Source: DTU018 sp964618175
GTDB taxonomy: Bacteria > Bacillota > Syntrophomonadia > Syntrophomonadales > Syntrophomonadaceae
Assembly: GCA_964618175.1 (NCBI GenBank)
Contig: CAZTZX010000009.1
Location: forward strand, 1 to 41,280
Reading direction: 5' to 3'
Length of the DNA: 41,280 bases
Part shown: positions 25,385 to 32,595 of the stretch, one piece after another
Layout: every line of letters begins with the position of its first letter
Numbering within the stretch: position 1 is the first letter of the stretch
Notes under the pieces: generated by a model
Databases searched by the model: none
Seen by the model: only the letters and a program-made list of their open reading frames with translations
What the model was told of the DNA's origin: nothing
Translations under genes and position numbers: made by a program

Positions 25385-26056
25385 ATGTTGCCAATTGCCT
25401 CTTATCTGGATAGCACCAATCTGCAACCGGATGCACAGTGGGCGGACATAACCAGGCTGTGCCAGGAAGCGATTGCGTATCAAATGGCAGCGGTCTGTGT
25501 GCATCCCTACTGGGTGACCAGGGCGCATAGTTTATTAATGGATACCCCTGTACAAGTGGCCACCGTGGTTGGCTTTCCCCTAGGGGCCAATCTTGTTGAG
25601 ACTAAGCTCTGCGAAGCTCGTCAGGCTTTGCAGGACGGCGCAAATGAACTCGATATGGTAATAAATCTGGCGGCCTTAAGGGCAGGGGACTATCACTTGC
25701 TGGAAAAAGAGGTTCGTACTCTGGCCAGTCTCAAAGTGGATCATTCACTGGTACTCAAAGTGATCGTGGAAACAGCCTTGTTGACCTCCCAACAGTTAGC
25801 CTCAATAACCAGTTTATTGGGGGAATGGGGGGCGGATTATATCAAAACATCCACTGGTTTTGCCGCGCGAGGAGCGTCTCTGGAAGATTTGCACATCATT
25901 AGAGCCAACCGTAATTCATTTCTGAAAATAAAGGCCAGCGGCGGAATTCGCACTCTGGATTTTGCCCGGCAGTTGATTGATGCAGGGGCAGATCGTATTG
26001 GTACCAGTTCGGCCATCTCTCTGCTAGGGGAAATGGGCGATAATTCGAAGGACTGA
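25385..26056 (+). CDS. deoC: Deoxyribose-phosphate aldolase
   Basis: A class I aldolase, 223 residues, splitting 2-deoxyribose-5-phosphate into acetaldehyde and glyceraldehyde-3-phosphate. It has LDSTNL at the N-terminus, VVGFPLGANLVETKLCEARQ, ELDMVINLAAL, LKVIVETALLT (Lys125) and YIKTSTGF, whose Lys154 is the expected Schiff-base lysine, then KASGGIRT. The ATG at 25385 follows GAAGGGA; an upstream in-frame ATG at 25355 lies inside era. It is not a usual neighbour of era and recO, so it was probably inserted next to cdd for salvage; this is inference. Confidence 0.94.
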   Translation: MLPIASYLDSTNLQPDAQWADITRLCQEAIAYQMAAVCVHPYWVTRAHSLLMDTPVQVATVVGFPLGANLVETKLCEARQALQDGANELDMVINLAALRAGDYHLLEKEVRTLASLKVDHSLVLKVIVETALLTSQQLASITSLLGEWGADYIKTSTGFAARGASLEDLHIIRANRNSFLKIKASGGIRTLDFARQLIDAGADRIGTSSAISLLGEMGDNSKD

Positions 26057-26062
26057 AGGTCT

Positions 26063-26980
26063 GTGCGCTATCTTAAAATCGCCCTACTGTTAGTTCTAAT
26101 CATTATTTATGTAATAGTGGCTACCCACAATCCACCCGCCTGGTTTAGAATCCTGGGATATAATCAGATGCTGGATGCCTATGGAAAGATCACGGCTCAG
26201 TATGCCCCTTTAAACTGGGTTTTTGATCCGGGTCTGCGCTCTGGATGGGCTGGTCAAACCGGTTCTGCTTATGCCCTGCTCCCCACTGATGACCAAGATC
26301 ATCAGTCCCGAATAGATTCAGCCATGCAAACTGATCCGCTCGCTTTGATCGAATGCTCAGCTGTGGATGCCTGGCATACCACCGCAGCGGGACAGTCGTA
26401 TTTGGATCTGATCAGGGATAAAACGTATCGGGTGGTAGTATTTGATGGAGGACACCATTTGCCCACTCTGGGTCTGCAACCGGATATTTTACTGATCCCC
26501 GCTCTCTATGATACTGCCGTTCATTCTTATATGAGGGACGGGATGTCGGTGCAGACGTTGCAGCAGTTGCTTGAAAAGATTGATTCACCCAGTGTAGCAG
26601 TGACCGTACCCCGCTGGTTAGTAGTCAAGCGCCCCGGCAATTTGGAAACCATCACCGAGCGGATCATCCGCGAATCCGATTACAGGTCAGACGGGCAAGA
26701 CACTGCCTTTAATCCCCGCACCTCGCCGGGTATGAGTTGTTATAATGGCTATATCCTGGCTTATATAAACAGGGCAGACCTGGGAAACTCTGCTGATTAT
26801 GCTATCCGGCTAAGAGAACTCGATCCAGAAATCAAGGAAGTATTTCTGGCTTTTAATTATAATGATATTGACCAGGACGAAGCGACTGTTTGGGCTGACC
26901 AGGTAGGGGTACAATTGGGTACCGCCGTTACCATTGTCAACCGACCGGTCAAGGTAAGTGATCTTTTATTAGGCAGGTAA
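26063..26980 (+). CDS. Membrane-anchored protein of unknown function
   Basis: I do not recognise this family. It is a 305-residue protein with one N-terminal hydrophobic segment (residues 5-21, KIALLLVLIIIYVIVATH) that may be an anchor or uncleaved signal, followed by an extracytoplasmic region without clear motifs. Visible strings include TYRVVVFDGGHHLPTLGLQP, TVPRWLVVKRPG and EVFLAFNYNDIDQDEATVWA, suggesting an alpha/beta fold. There is no cysteine-rich, lipobox or protease motif. It starts with GTG at 26063, 6 bases after deoC, and ends 4 bases before recO, so it is embedded in the same transcript as DNA repair and RNA-processing genes. Confidence 0.8.
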   Translation: MRYLKIALLLVLIIIYVIVATHNPPAWFRILGYNQMLDAYGKITAQYAPLNWVFDPGLRSGWAGQTGSAYALLPTDDQDHQSRIDSAMQTDPLALIECSAVDAWHTTAAGQSYLDLIRDKTYRVVVFDGGHHLPTLGLQPDILLIPALYDTAVHSYMRDGMSVQTLQQLLEKIDSPSVAVTVPRWLVVKRPGNLETITERIIRESDYRSDGQDTAFNPRTSPGMSCYNGYILAYINRADLGNSADYAIRLRELDPEIKEVFLAFNYNDIDQDEATVWADQVGVQLGTAVTIVNRPVKVSDLLLGR

Positions 26981-26984
26981 GACT

Positions 26985-27746
26985 GTGTATTACAACGCAC
27001 CGGTACTGATCATAAAATCTTCAGATTTTAGTGAGGCTGATAAGCTGGTTACGGTTTATTCCGAGCAATACGGTAAACTGCGGGCGGTAGCGCGCGGTAT
27101 TAAAAAACCGAAGAGCAGTCTGCGCTCATGTATCCAGCCATTTTGCTACTCCCAGCTTCATTTTTATCGGGGGCGCGACCTGGAGTTGATCACCCAAGGT
27201 AAACTGCTGGACTTCTTCGGTAATTCCCGCGAAGATTTGGAGAGAACCCTGTATTCGGTTTATCTGATGGAAATGCTCGATAAATCACTCATGGACCGCC
27301 TGCCCATTCCGGGGCTGTTTCGCTTGACCCTGCAGACTCTCCAATCCCTCAATGACAATGGTATCAATCCTTTAGTGATACGTCATTTTGAACTTAATCT
27401 GGCTATACATCTGGGCTATCGCCCCATATTGAACCAATGTGTGGCTTGTGGAGGCAGTCAAGCTTTGACTGGGTTTAGTTTGGGGGAAGGGGGCATGATC
27501 TGTCGGGAATGTTTGCCAGCTATGCCGGCAGGGATAATTAACATGTCGGGTGAATGTCTGGCCATTCTGCGTCAGTTGGAAGGTGCCAACAGCAGTGTGT
27601 TAGCACGCTTAAGAGCCTCTGCTCCTGCTCTAAAGCAGTTGGAATACTTTCTGGAGCAGTATCTGCAATATCACCTGGAAAGGCCGTTTCAATTAAAACA
27701 AACCATTCGCTACCTGAAGCCATCCCGTCGTCACGTTGACAACTAA
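26985..27746 (+). CDS. recO: DNA repair protein RecO
   Basis: RecO loads RecA on gapped DNA together with RecR. The 253-residue protein has the N-terminal OB fold (APVLIIKSSDFSEADKLVTV, YSEQYGKLRAVARGIKKPKS), a helical middle and a zinc site with Cys pairs in CVACGG and CREC. It starts with GTG at 26985, 4 bases after the preceding gene. era-recO followed by glyQS is a standard Firmicute arrangement. The last bases carry the -35 element of the next transcript. Confidence 0.96.
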   Translation: MYYNAPVLIIKSSDFSEADKLVTVYSEQYGKLRAVARGIKKPKSSLRSCIQPFCYSQLHFYRGRDLELITQGKLLDFFGNSREDLERTLYSVYLMEMLDKSLMDRLPIPGLFRLTLQTLQSLNDNGINPLVIRHFELNLAIHLGYRPILNQCVACGGSQALTGFSLGEGGMICRECLPAMPAGIINMSGECLAILRQLEGANSSVLARLRASAPALKQLEYFLEQYLQYHLERPFQLKQTIRYLKPSRRHVDN

Positions 27747-27764
27747 GAGACGGATGGTTAAACT
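27736..27764 (+). promoter_or_regulatory. Promoter of the glyQS T-box transcript
   Basis: TTGACA (27736-27741) inside the end of recO and TAAACT (27759-27764) are 17 bases apart. The -10 matches at 4 of 6 positions. Transcription would start near 27771, just before the T-box leader. Confidence 0.6.
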
Positions 27765-27789
27765 AATAGCAAATTCGACTGTATCTTCC

Positions 27790-28020
27790 AGCTAATTGCA
27801 TAGGGACGATGAAAAAGAGGAGTAAAAAGTAATCCCCTCTACAGAGAACCGGTGGCGGCTGAGAACCGGGAGGAGTTATTTTTGAAGGCGCTTTGGAGTC
27901 ACAGGAGGAACGCTGCCAGACAGCTAGTAAAACCTGGCCAATGAAGGTGGGCTTTAACAGCCAATCAGGGTGGAACCGCGGGTCAACTCGTCCCTGCCGA
28001 TCAAGGGACGGGTTTTTTTA
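27790..28020 (+). promoter_or_regulatory. T-box leader (tRNA-Gly sensing) of glyQS
   Basis: A T-box riboswitch that anti-terminates when uncharged tRNA-Gly binds. It shows the stem I start (near 27805), the AGAGA/GGTG elements near 27842-27855, a probable specifier GGC (27887-27889, Gly), the T-box AGGGTGGAACCGCG (27967-27980), and a terminator hairpin CTCGTCCCT/AGGGACGGG (27987-28012) followed by seven T. The specifier is chosen because GGC lies on the 3' side of stem I and agrees with the downstream glyQ. The exact 5' edge is approximate. The span from 27747 to 28054 holds only this leader and its promoter. Confidence 0.93.
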
Positions 28021-28054
28021 TTTTAAATTTTAGATTAAGGGGGACACTGACCCA

Positions 28055-28966
28055 ATGAATTTTCAGGAAATAATTATGGGACTGCAAAACTACTGGGCCC
28101 GACAGGGATGTATTATTCAGCAGCCCTATGATGTGGAAAAAGGCGCCGGAACCATGAACCCGGCCACATTCTTGCGCGCTCTGGGGCCGGAGCCCTGGAA
28201 AGTAGCCTATGTAGAACCCTCCCGGCGTCCCACTGACGGGCGCTATGGAGAAAATCCTAATCGCCTGCAGCATTATTATCAGTACCAGGTCATTTTGAAA
28301 CCATCGCCAGACAATGTTATTGATCTATATCTGAATAGCCTTAAGGAACTGGGCATCGACCCTGATGAGCATGATATCCGTCTGGTGGAGGACAACTGGG
28401 AATCACCGACTCTGGGAGCCTGGGGTCTGGGTTGGGAAGTATGGTTGGATGGCATGGAAGTAACACAGTTTACTTATTTTCAGCAGTGTGGAGGATTTGA
28501 CTGTTATCCGGTGTGTGCTGAAATCACCTATGGCCTGGAGAGAATAGCCATGTTTATTCAGAATAAGGAAAGTGTTTTTGATATTGAGTGGGTGGATGGC
28601 ATTAGTTATGCTGATGTGCATCATCAAGGGGAAGTAGATTATTCTCATTACAACTTTACCTATGCAGATGTACCTTCTCTCATGACCATGTTCACCCTCT
28701 GTGAAAAGGAGGCGCTGCAAGTAGCCGACCAACAGTTGGTTCTGCCGGCTTATGATTATGTTCTCAAGTGCTCGCACTTGTTTAATCTGCTCGATGCTCG
28801 CGGGGCTATCAGTGTGACCGAGCGCACCGCCTATATCGGCCGAATCCGCAATCTGGCTCGCCGAGTAGCGGTGGAATACCTGGAACAGCGGAAAAGCTTG
28901 AGGTACCCGCTGATCAAAGATGAGCAATTGCGAAAACAAGTTCTGACTGAAGAGGAGGCGAAATAA
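28055..28966 (+). CDS. glyQ: Glycyl-tRNA synthetase alpha subunit
   Basis: Catalytic subunit of the alpha2-beta2 glycyl-tRNA synthetase, 303 residues. It contains the family N-terminus (MNFQEIIMGLQNYWARQGCI, QQPYDVEKGAGTMNPATFLR), the string GRYGENPNRLQHYYQYQVIL, and VWLDGMEVTQFTYFQQCGG with the class II synthetase folds. It is preceded by the T-box leader and stops one base before glyS, so both subunits are made from one tRNA-regulated transcript. Confidence 0.98.
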   Translation: MNFQEIIMGLQNYWARQGCIIQQPYDVEKGAGTMNPATFLRALGPEPWKVAYVEPSRRPTDGRYGENPNRLQHYYQYQVILKPSPDNVIDLYLNSLKELGIDPDEHDIRLVEDNWESPTLGAWGLGWEVWLDGMEVTQFTYFQQCGGFDCYPVCAEITYGLERIAMFIQNKESVFDIEWVDGISYADVHHQGEVDYSHYNFTYADVPSLMTMFTLCEKEALQVADQQLVLPAYDYVLKCSHLFNLLDARGAISVTERTAYIGRIRNLARRVAVEYLEQRKSLRYPLIKDEQLRKQVLTEEEAK

Positions 28967-28967
28967 T

Positions 28968-31028
28968 ATGGCCAAAGACCTGTTACTGGAAATTGGCGTA
29001 GAAGAGATGCCTTCTGCCTATATGCCTGGAGCGGTCAGTAATTTGCAGGAACTGGCTGAAGAGCGCCTGAATGAAGCCCGCCTTAGTTGGCAGCAGCTTA
29101 AGGTATATGCTACACCGCGTCGGCTGATTCTGTATGTTGAACAGTTGGCGGAAAGTCAGCCTGATTCCCAGCTGGAAAACCGTGGCCCCAAGAAGCAGAT
29201 GGCTTTTGATGAGGACGGTAACCCCACCAAAGCCTGCCAGGGTTTTGCCCGTGGTCAAGGGGTGGTTGTTGAGGATCTGCAGGTTCGAGAAGTAGGCGGC
29301 ATTGAATATGTTTTTGCCGTTAAAGATCTGGTTGGTCAGCCTGCGCAACAAGTGCTGCCCGCTATTCTGGCCGGACTTATTACTGCTCTGCCCTTCCCGA
29401 AATCAATGCGCTGGGGATATTTCCATACTCGTTTCCCTCGGCCTATCCGTTGGCTGGTAGCTTTATTTGGTGATCAGGTTATCCCGTTGCAAATTGAAAA
29501 TATAGTTAGCGGCAGAACTACCTGGGGACACCGCTTTCTAGTCACGGAGCCCTTTGATATAGCCGACCCTGAGGACTATATACGGCAAATGACTTCACAC
29601 CATGTAGTTTTAGACCAGGATATGCGCCGGGATATGATCTGGCAACAGGTTAAAGAAGCCGCCGCCCAGGTGGGGGGAGTGCCCATGGAGAATTCCGATC
29701 TGTTGGAGGAAATCAATTATCTGCTGGAATATCCGACTGCCTTTGCCGGTAGTTTCTCAGAATCGTACCTACAGGTGCCTCCGGAAGTATTGACCACCAG
29801 CATGATCGCCCATCAGCGTTATTTCCCGGTTTACGATCAAGAGGGGAAATTAATGCCCGCCTTCATAGCGGTACGCAATGGGGATCGCAAGCATCTGGAT
29901 AATGTTAGGGCCGGTAATGAGAGAGTTTTAAGAGCACGCCTGGAGGATGCTCTGTTTTTCTGGAATGAAGACAATAAAAAGCCCTTGGAGGACTTTAACC
30001 AGGGATTGCCGGAGGTTCTTTTCCAGGAAAGGTTGGGGAGCTTACAGCGTAAAGTGCAAAGAGTGGCCACTATTGCCCTGTACCTGTGCCAGGAAACTGG
30101 TTGGGGCGATCCAGAACTGGTTAAACGAGCTGCCTGGCTCAGTAAGGCTGATCTTTTGAGCAGTATGGTCTACGAATTTCCTGAGCTACAAGGAATTATG
30201 GGCAGGTATTATGCCGGTAACAGCGGAGAAGATCCTCAGGTGGCCGAGGCTATTTTTGAACATTACCTGCCACGCTTTGCCGGAGACCGACTGCCGCAAA
30301 GTGATATCGGAGTATTATTAAGCCTGGCCGAAAAAATACACAATCTGATGGGCTGTTTTTGCATTGGCATCAAACCCACCGGGTCTCAGGATCCCTATGC
30401 TCTGCGCCGACAGGCTTTGGGTGTGGTTCATATCCTGTTAGAGCGCGGGTCAAATATCGACCTGAGACAAGTATTGAGCCAGGCTTACCGTGAATTTGTC
30501 GAAGTAGAGCCGGACCTAGATGAAGATGCGGCGGTCAGTGAAGTGCTGGATTTCGTCTGGCAGCGCTTGAAGGGCGTACTAGCTGATCATAGCTTTACCT
30601 ATGATGTCATAGAGAGTGTTTTGGCTACACCGACTGGTCACCTGCAGGATGTTTATACCCGGGTCCAGGAAGTCCAGGAGTTTAAAACCACTGACAAGTT
30701 TGATGATTTTATGGTGGTTTTCAACCGCAGTCATAACCTGAGTAAGAAATGGGATCAGGTGGAAGTACAGGTCGATGTTCTGGAGGATAGCAGTGAACAG
30801 GAACTCTACCAGCAGTTTCTGGCGGTGAGATCCCGAGTGATCGCAGCTGCTAATTATACGGATATTTTGATGGATCTGGCTGGCTTGCGTCCTCATTTGG
30901 ATCGTTTCTTCGAAGCGGTCATGGTCATGGTGGATGATAAGAAATTAAAAGAAAATCGCTTGAGCCTACTGCGGGGAATCGCCGAACTCTGTAGGCAAGT
31001 AGCAGATTTTAGCAAAATAGTGCAATAA
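28968..31028 (+). CDS. glyS: Glycyl-tRNA synthetase beta subunit
   Basis: A 686-residue tRNA-binding beta subunit that completes the alpha2-beta2 enzyme. Signatures are LLLEIGVEEMPSAYMPGA, ATPRRLILYVEQLAE, NRGPKKQMAFDEDGNPTKAC, FPKSMRWGYFHTRFPRPIRW and the HD-like segment with EFPELQGIMGRYYA, then IGIKPTGSQDPYALRRQALG and a C-terminal anticodon-binding domain. Length is normal. It is 88 bases before ccpN, and the order glyQ-glyS-ccpN-yqfL is known from Bacillus. Confidence 0.98.
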   Translation: MAKDLLLEIGVEEMPSAYMPGAVSNLQELAEERLNEARLSWQQLKVYATPRRLILYVEQLAESQPDSQLENRGPKKQMAFDEDGNPTKACQGFARGQGVVVEDLQVREVGGIEYVFAVKDLVGQPAQQVLPAILAGLITALPFPKSMRWGYFHTRFPRPIRWLVALFGDQVIPLQIENIVSGRTTWGHRFLVTEPFDIADPEDYIRQMTSHHVVLDQDMRRDMIWQQVKEAAAQVGGVPMENSDLLEEINYLLEYPTAFAGSFSESYLQVPPEVLTTSMIAHQRYFPVYDQEGKLMPAFIAVRNGDRKHLDNVRAGNERVLRARLEDALFFWNEDNKKPLEDFNQGLPEVLFQERLGSLQRKVQRVATIALYLCQETGWGDPELVKRAAWLSKADLLSSMVYEFPELQGIMGRYYAGNSGEDPQVAEAIFEHYLPRFAGDRLPQSDIGVLLSLAEKIHNLMGCFCIGIKPTGSQDPYALRRQALGVVHILLERGSNIDLRQVLSQAYREFVEVEPDLDEDAAVSEVLDFVWQRLKGVLADHSFTYDVIESVLATPTGHLQDVYTRVQEVQEFKTTDKFDDFMVVFNRSHNLSKKWDQVEVQVDVLEDSSEQELYQQFLAVRSRVIAAANYTDILMDLAGLRPHLDRFFEAVMVMVDDKKLKENRLSLLRGIAELCRQVADFSKIVQ

Positions 31029-31116
31029 AAAATAGCAAACAGGATTTCTTTTTGCCGAAATAGTATATATAATTATTATGATTTAAGCTAAAAAGTATAG
31101 CATATAGGCGGTGAAT

Positions 31117-31770
31117 ATGATCGAACTCAGCGACCGGCAAGAAAAAATCGTGGCAATAGTAAAGGAATGTGGACCAATTACCGGGGAAAAAATTGCTGAA
31201 ATGCTGTCGGTGACCAGGGCCGCCCTGCGCCCCGATCTAGCAGTTCTGACTATGTCGGGTTTTTTGGAAGCCAAGCCCAGGGTAGGCTATACATTTAGAA
31301 CCGAAGGGGCAGAGAATCAGATCCGTCGTATACTCAATCAATATCGAGTACGCGACATTCAGTCAAGACCGGTGATCATAAAGGAAAACTGCAGTATTTA
31401 CGATGCCATAGTGACACTGTTTGTAGAGGATACCGGCAGTATCTTCGTAGTTGATGACGATAATTATCTATCAGGTGTAGTATCACGTAAAGATTTTCTC
31501 AAGACCACCCTGGGGCAAGCGGAAATTCACAAGGTTCCGGTCAGTGTTATTATGACGCGGATGCCTAACATTATTACTACCAATATTGATGAGACGGTGA
31601 TAGACGCTGTCAAAAAGGTAGTCGAGCATGAAATCGACAGCCTGCCGGTGGTAAGGTGTTTTCTGGATGCCGAAGGAGATGAGAAACTTGAGGTGGTCGG
31701 CAAAGTCACTAAAACCAATATAGCCAGACTATTACTGGATATAGCTTGTCTGCGTAACGAGGGGGTTTAG
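31117..31770 (+). CDS. ccpN: Transcriptional regulator CcpN (HTH + CBS pair)
   Basis: A 217-residue repressor of gluconeogenic genes in Bacillus. An N-terminal winged helix (about 1-60, ELSDRQEKIVAIVKECGPIT, SVTRAALRPDLAVLTMSGF) is followed by two CBS domains (about 75-205) that sense adenine nucleotides (FVVDDDNYLSGVVSRKDFLK, SLPVVRCFLDAEGDEKLEVV). The ATG at 31117 fits the family N-terminus; a GTG at 31111 is possible. It is directly followed, 3 bases on, by the PPDK regulatory protein and then ppdK, so in this organism it probably controls the PEP/pyruvate step; this is inference. A TATAAT at 31068-31073 could be its -10. Confidence 0.93.
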   Translation: MIELSDRQEKIVAIVKECGPITGEKIAEMLSVTRAALRPDLAVLTMSGFLEAKPRVGYTFRTEGAENQIRRILNQYRVRDIQSRPVIIKENCSIYDAIVTLFVEDTGSIFVVDDDNYLSGVVSRKDFLKTTLGQAEIHKVPVSVIMTRMPNIITTNIDETVIDAVKKVVEHEIDSLPVVRCFLDAEGDEKLEVVGKVTKTNIARLLLDIACLRNEGV

Positions 31771-31773
31771 AGA

Positions 31774-32595
31774 ATGACTAATCACTTACCCGGAGTCTAC
31801 ATAGTGTCAGACTCTATAGGCGAGACTGCGGAAATGGTGGTTCGCGCTGCTGCCAGTCAGTTTAACTCTGGTAGTATGGAGATTCGTAGAGTTCCCAATA
31901 TATCAGACACGGATACCCTGGAGGAAATTGTTAACCAATGCCAGGAAACGGGCTTTATGATCGCTTACACCCTGGTGGTAGATGATTTAGCCGCTTTCCT
32001 GAAGGCCGAAGCTGAAAAAGCTGGGGTAGTATGTATTGATGTACTAGGCCCGCTGATAGATGCTTTCAAAAAGGTAAGCTCTATTGAACCTAGGAAGGAA
32101 CCAGGTTTATTACGTAAGATCGACGATATGTACTATCGACGGGTGGAAGCAGTAGAGTTTGCGGTTCGTTATGATGATGGCAAAGACCCGCGGGGAATAA
32201 ATCTGGCAGATGTGGTCTTGGTGGGTGTTTCCCGAACTTCCAAAACACCTTTGTCCATGTATCTGGCTCATAAGAGAATTAAGGTGGCAAATGTTCCATT
32301 AGTGCCAGAGGTAGCACCTCCGGAGGAACTTTTTGCTGTTGAACGTGGCAAGGTGATCGGTTTGATCATTCGCCCAGAACAATTGAACCATATTCGGGCC
32401 GAGCGGCTGAAAACGCTGGGTTTAAAAGGACAGGCCAGTTATGCCAATTCTGAACGTATCCTGGAGGAATTGGAGTTTGCGGATGGAATCATGAAGCGTC
32501 TGGGCTGTCCAGTAATAGACGTGACCAACAAGGCAGTAGAAGAAACTGCTAGCAAGATATTGGAAATCTATTATAGGAGGATTAGTAATGTCTAG
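31774..32595 (+). CDS. Pyruvate, phosphate dikinase regulatory protein (PDRP)
   Basis: A bifunctional serine/threonine kinase and phosphorylase of the DUF299/YqfL family, 273 residues. It inactivates and reactivates PPDK by ADP-dependent phosphorylation and phosphate-dependent removal. The P-loop GVSRTSKT is at 151-158, and IVSDSIGETAEMVVRAA and YKRP/KRLGCPVIDVTNKAVEE are family signatures. Its stop overlaps the ppdK start by 8 bases, matching regulator and target in one transcript. The target Thr in the PPDK next door is Thr452. Confidence 0.95.
   Translation: MTNHLPGVYIVSDSIGETAEMVVRAAASQFNSGSMEIRRVPNISDTDTLEEIVNQCQETGFMIAYTLVVDDLAAFLKAEAEKAGVVCIDVLGPLIDAFKKVSSIEPRKEPGLLRKIDDMYYRRVEAVEFAVRYDDGKDPRGINLADVVLVGVSRTSKTPLSMYLAHKRIKVANVPLVPEVAPPEELFAVERGKVIGLIIRPEQLNHIRAERLKTLGLKGQASYANSERILEELEFADGIMKRLGCPVIDVTNKAVEETASKILEIYYRRISNV

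Noticed and set aside
28403..28975. 190-residue open frame on the minus strand
   Set aside because: It lies fully opposite glyQ, has no ribosome binding site or known motif, and is a shadow of the strongly coding plus strand.
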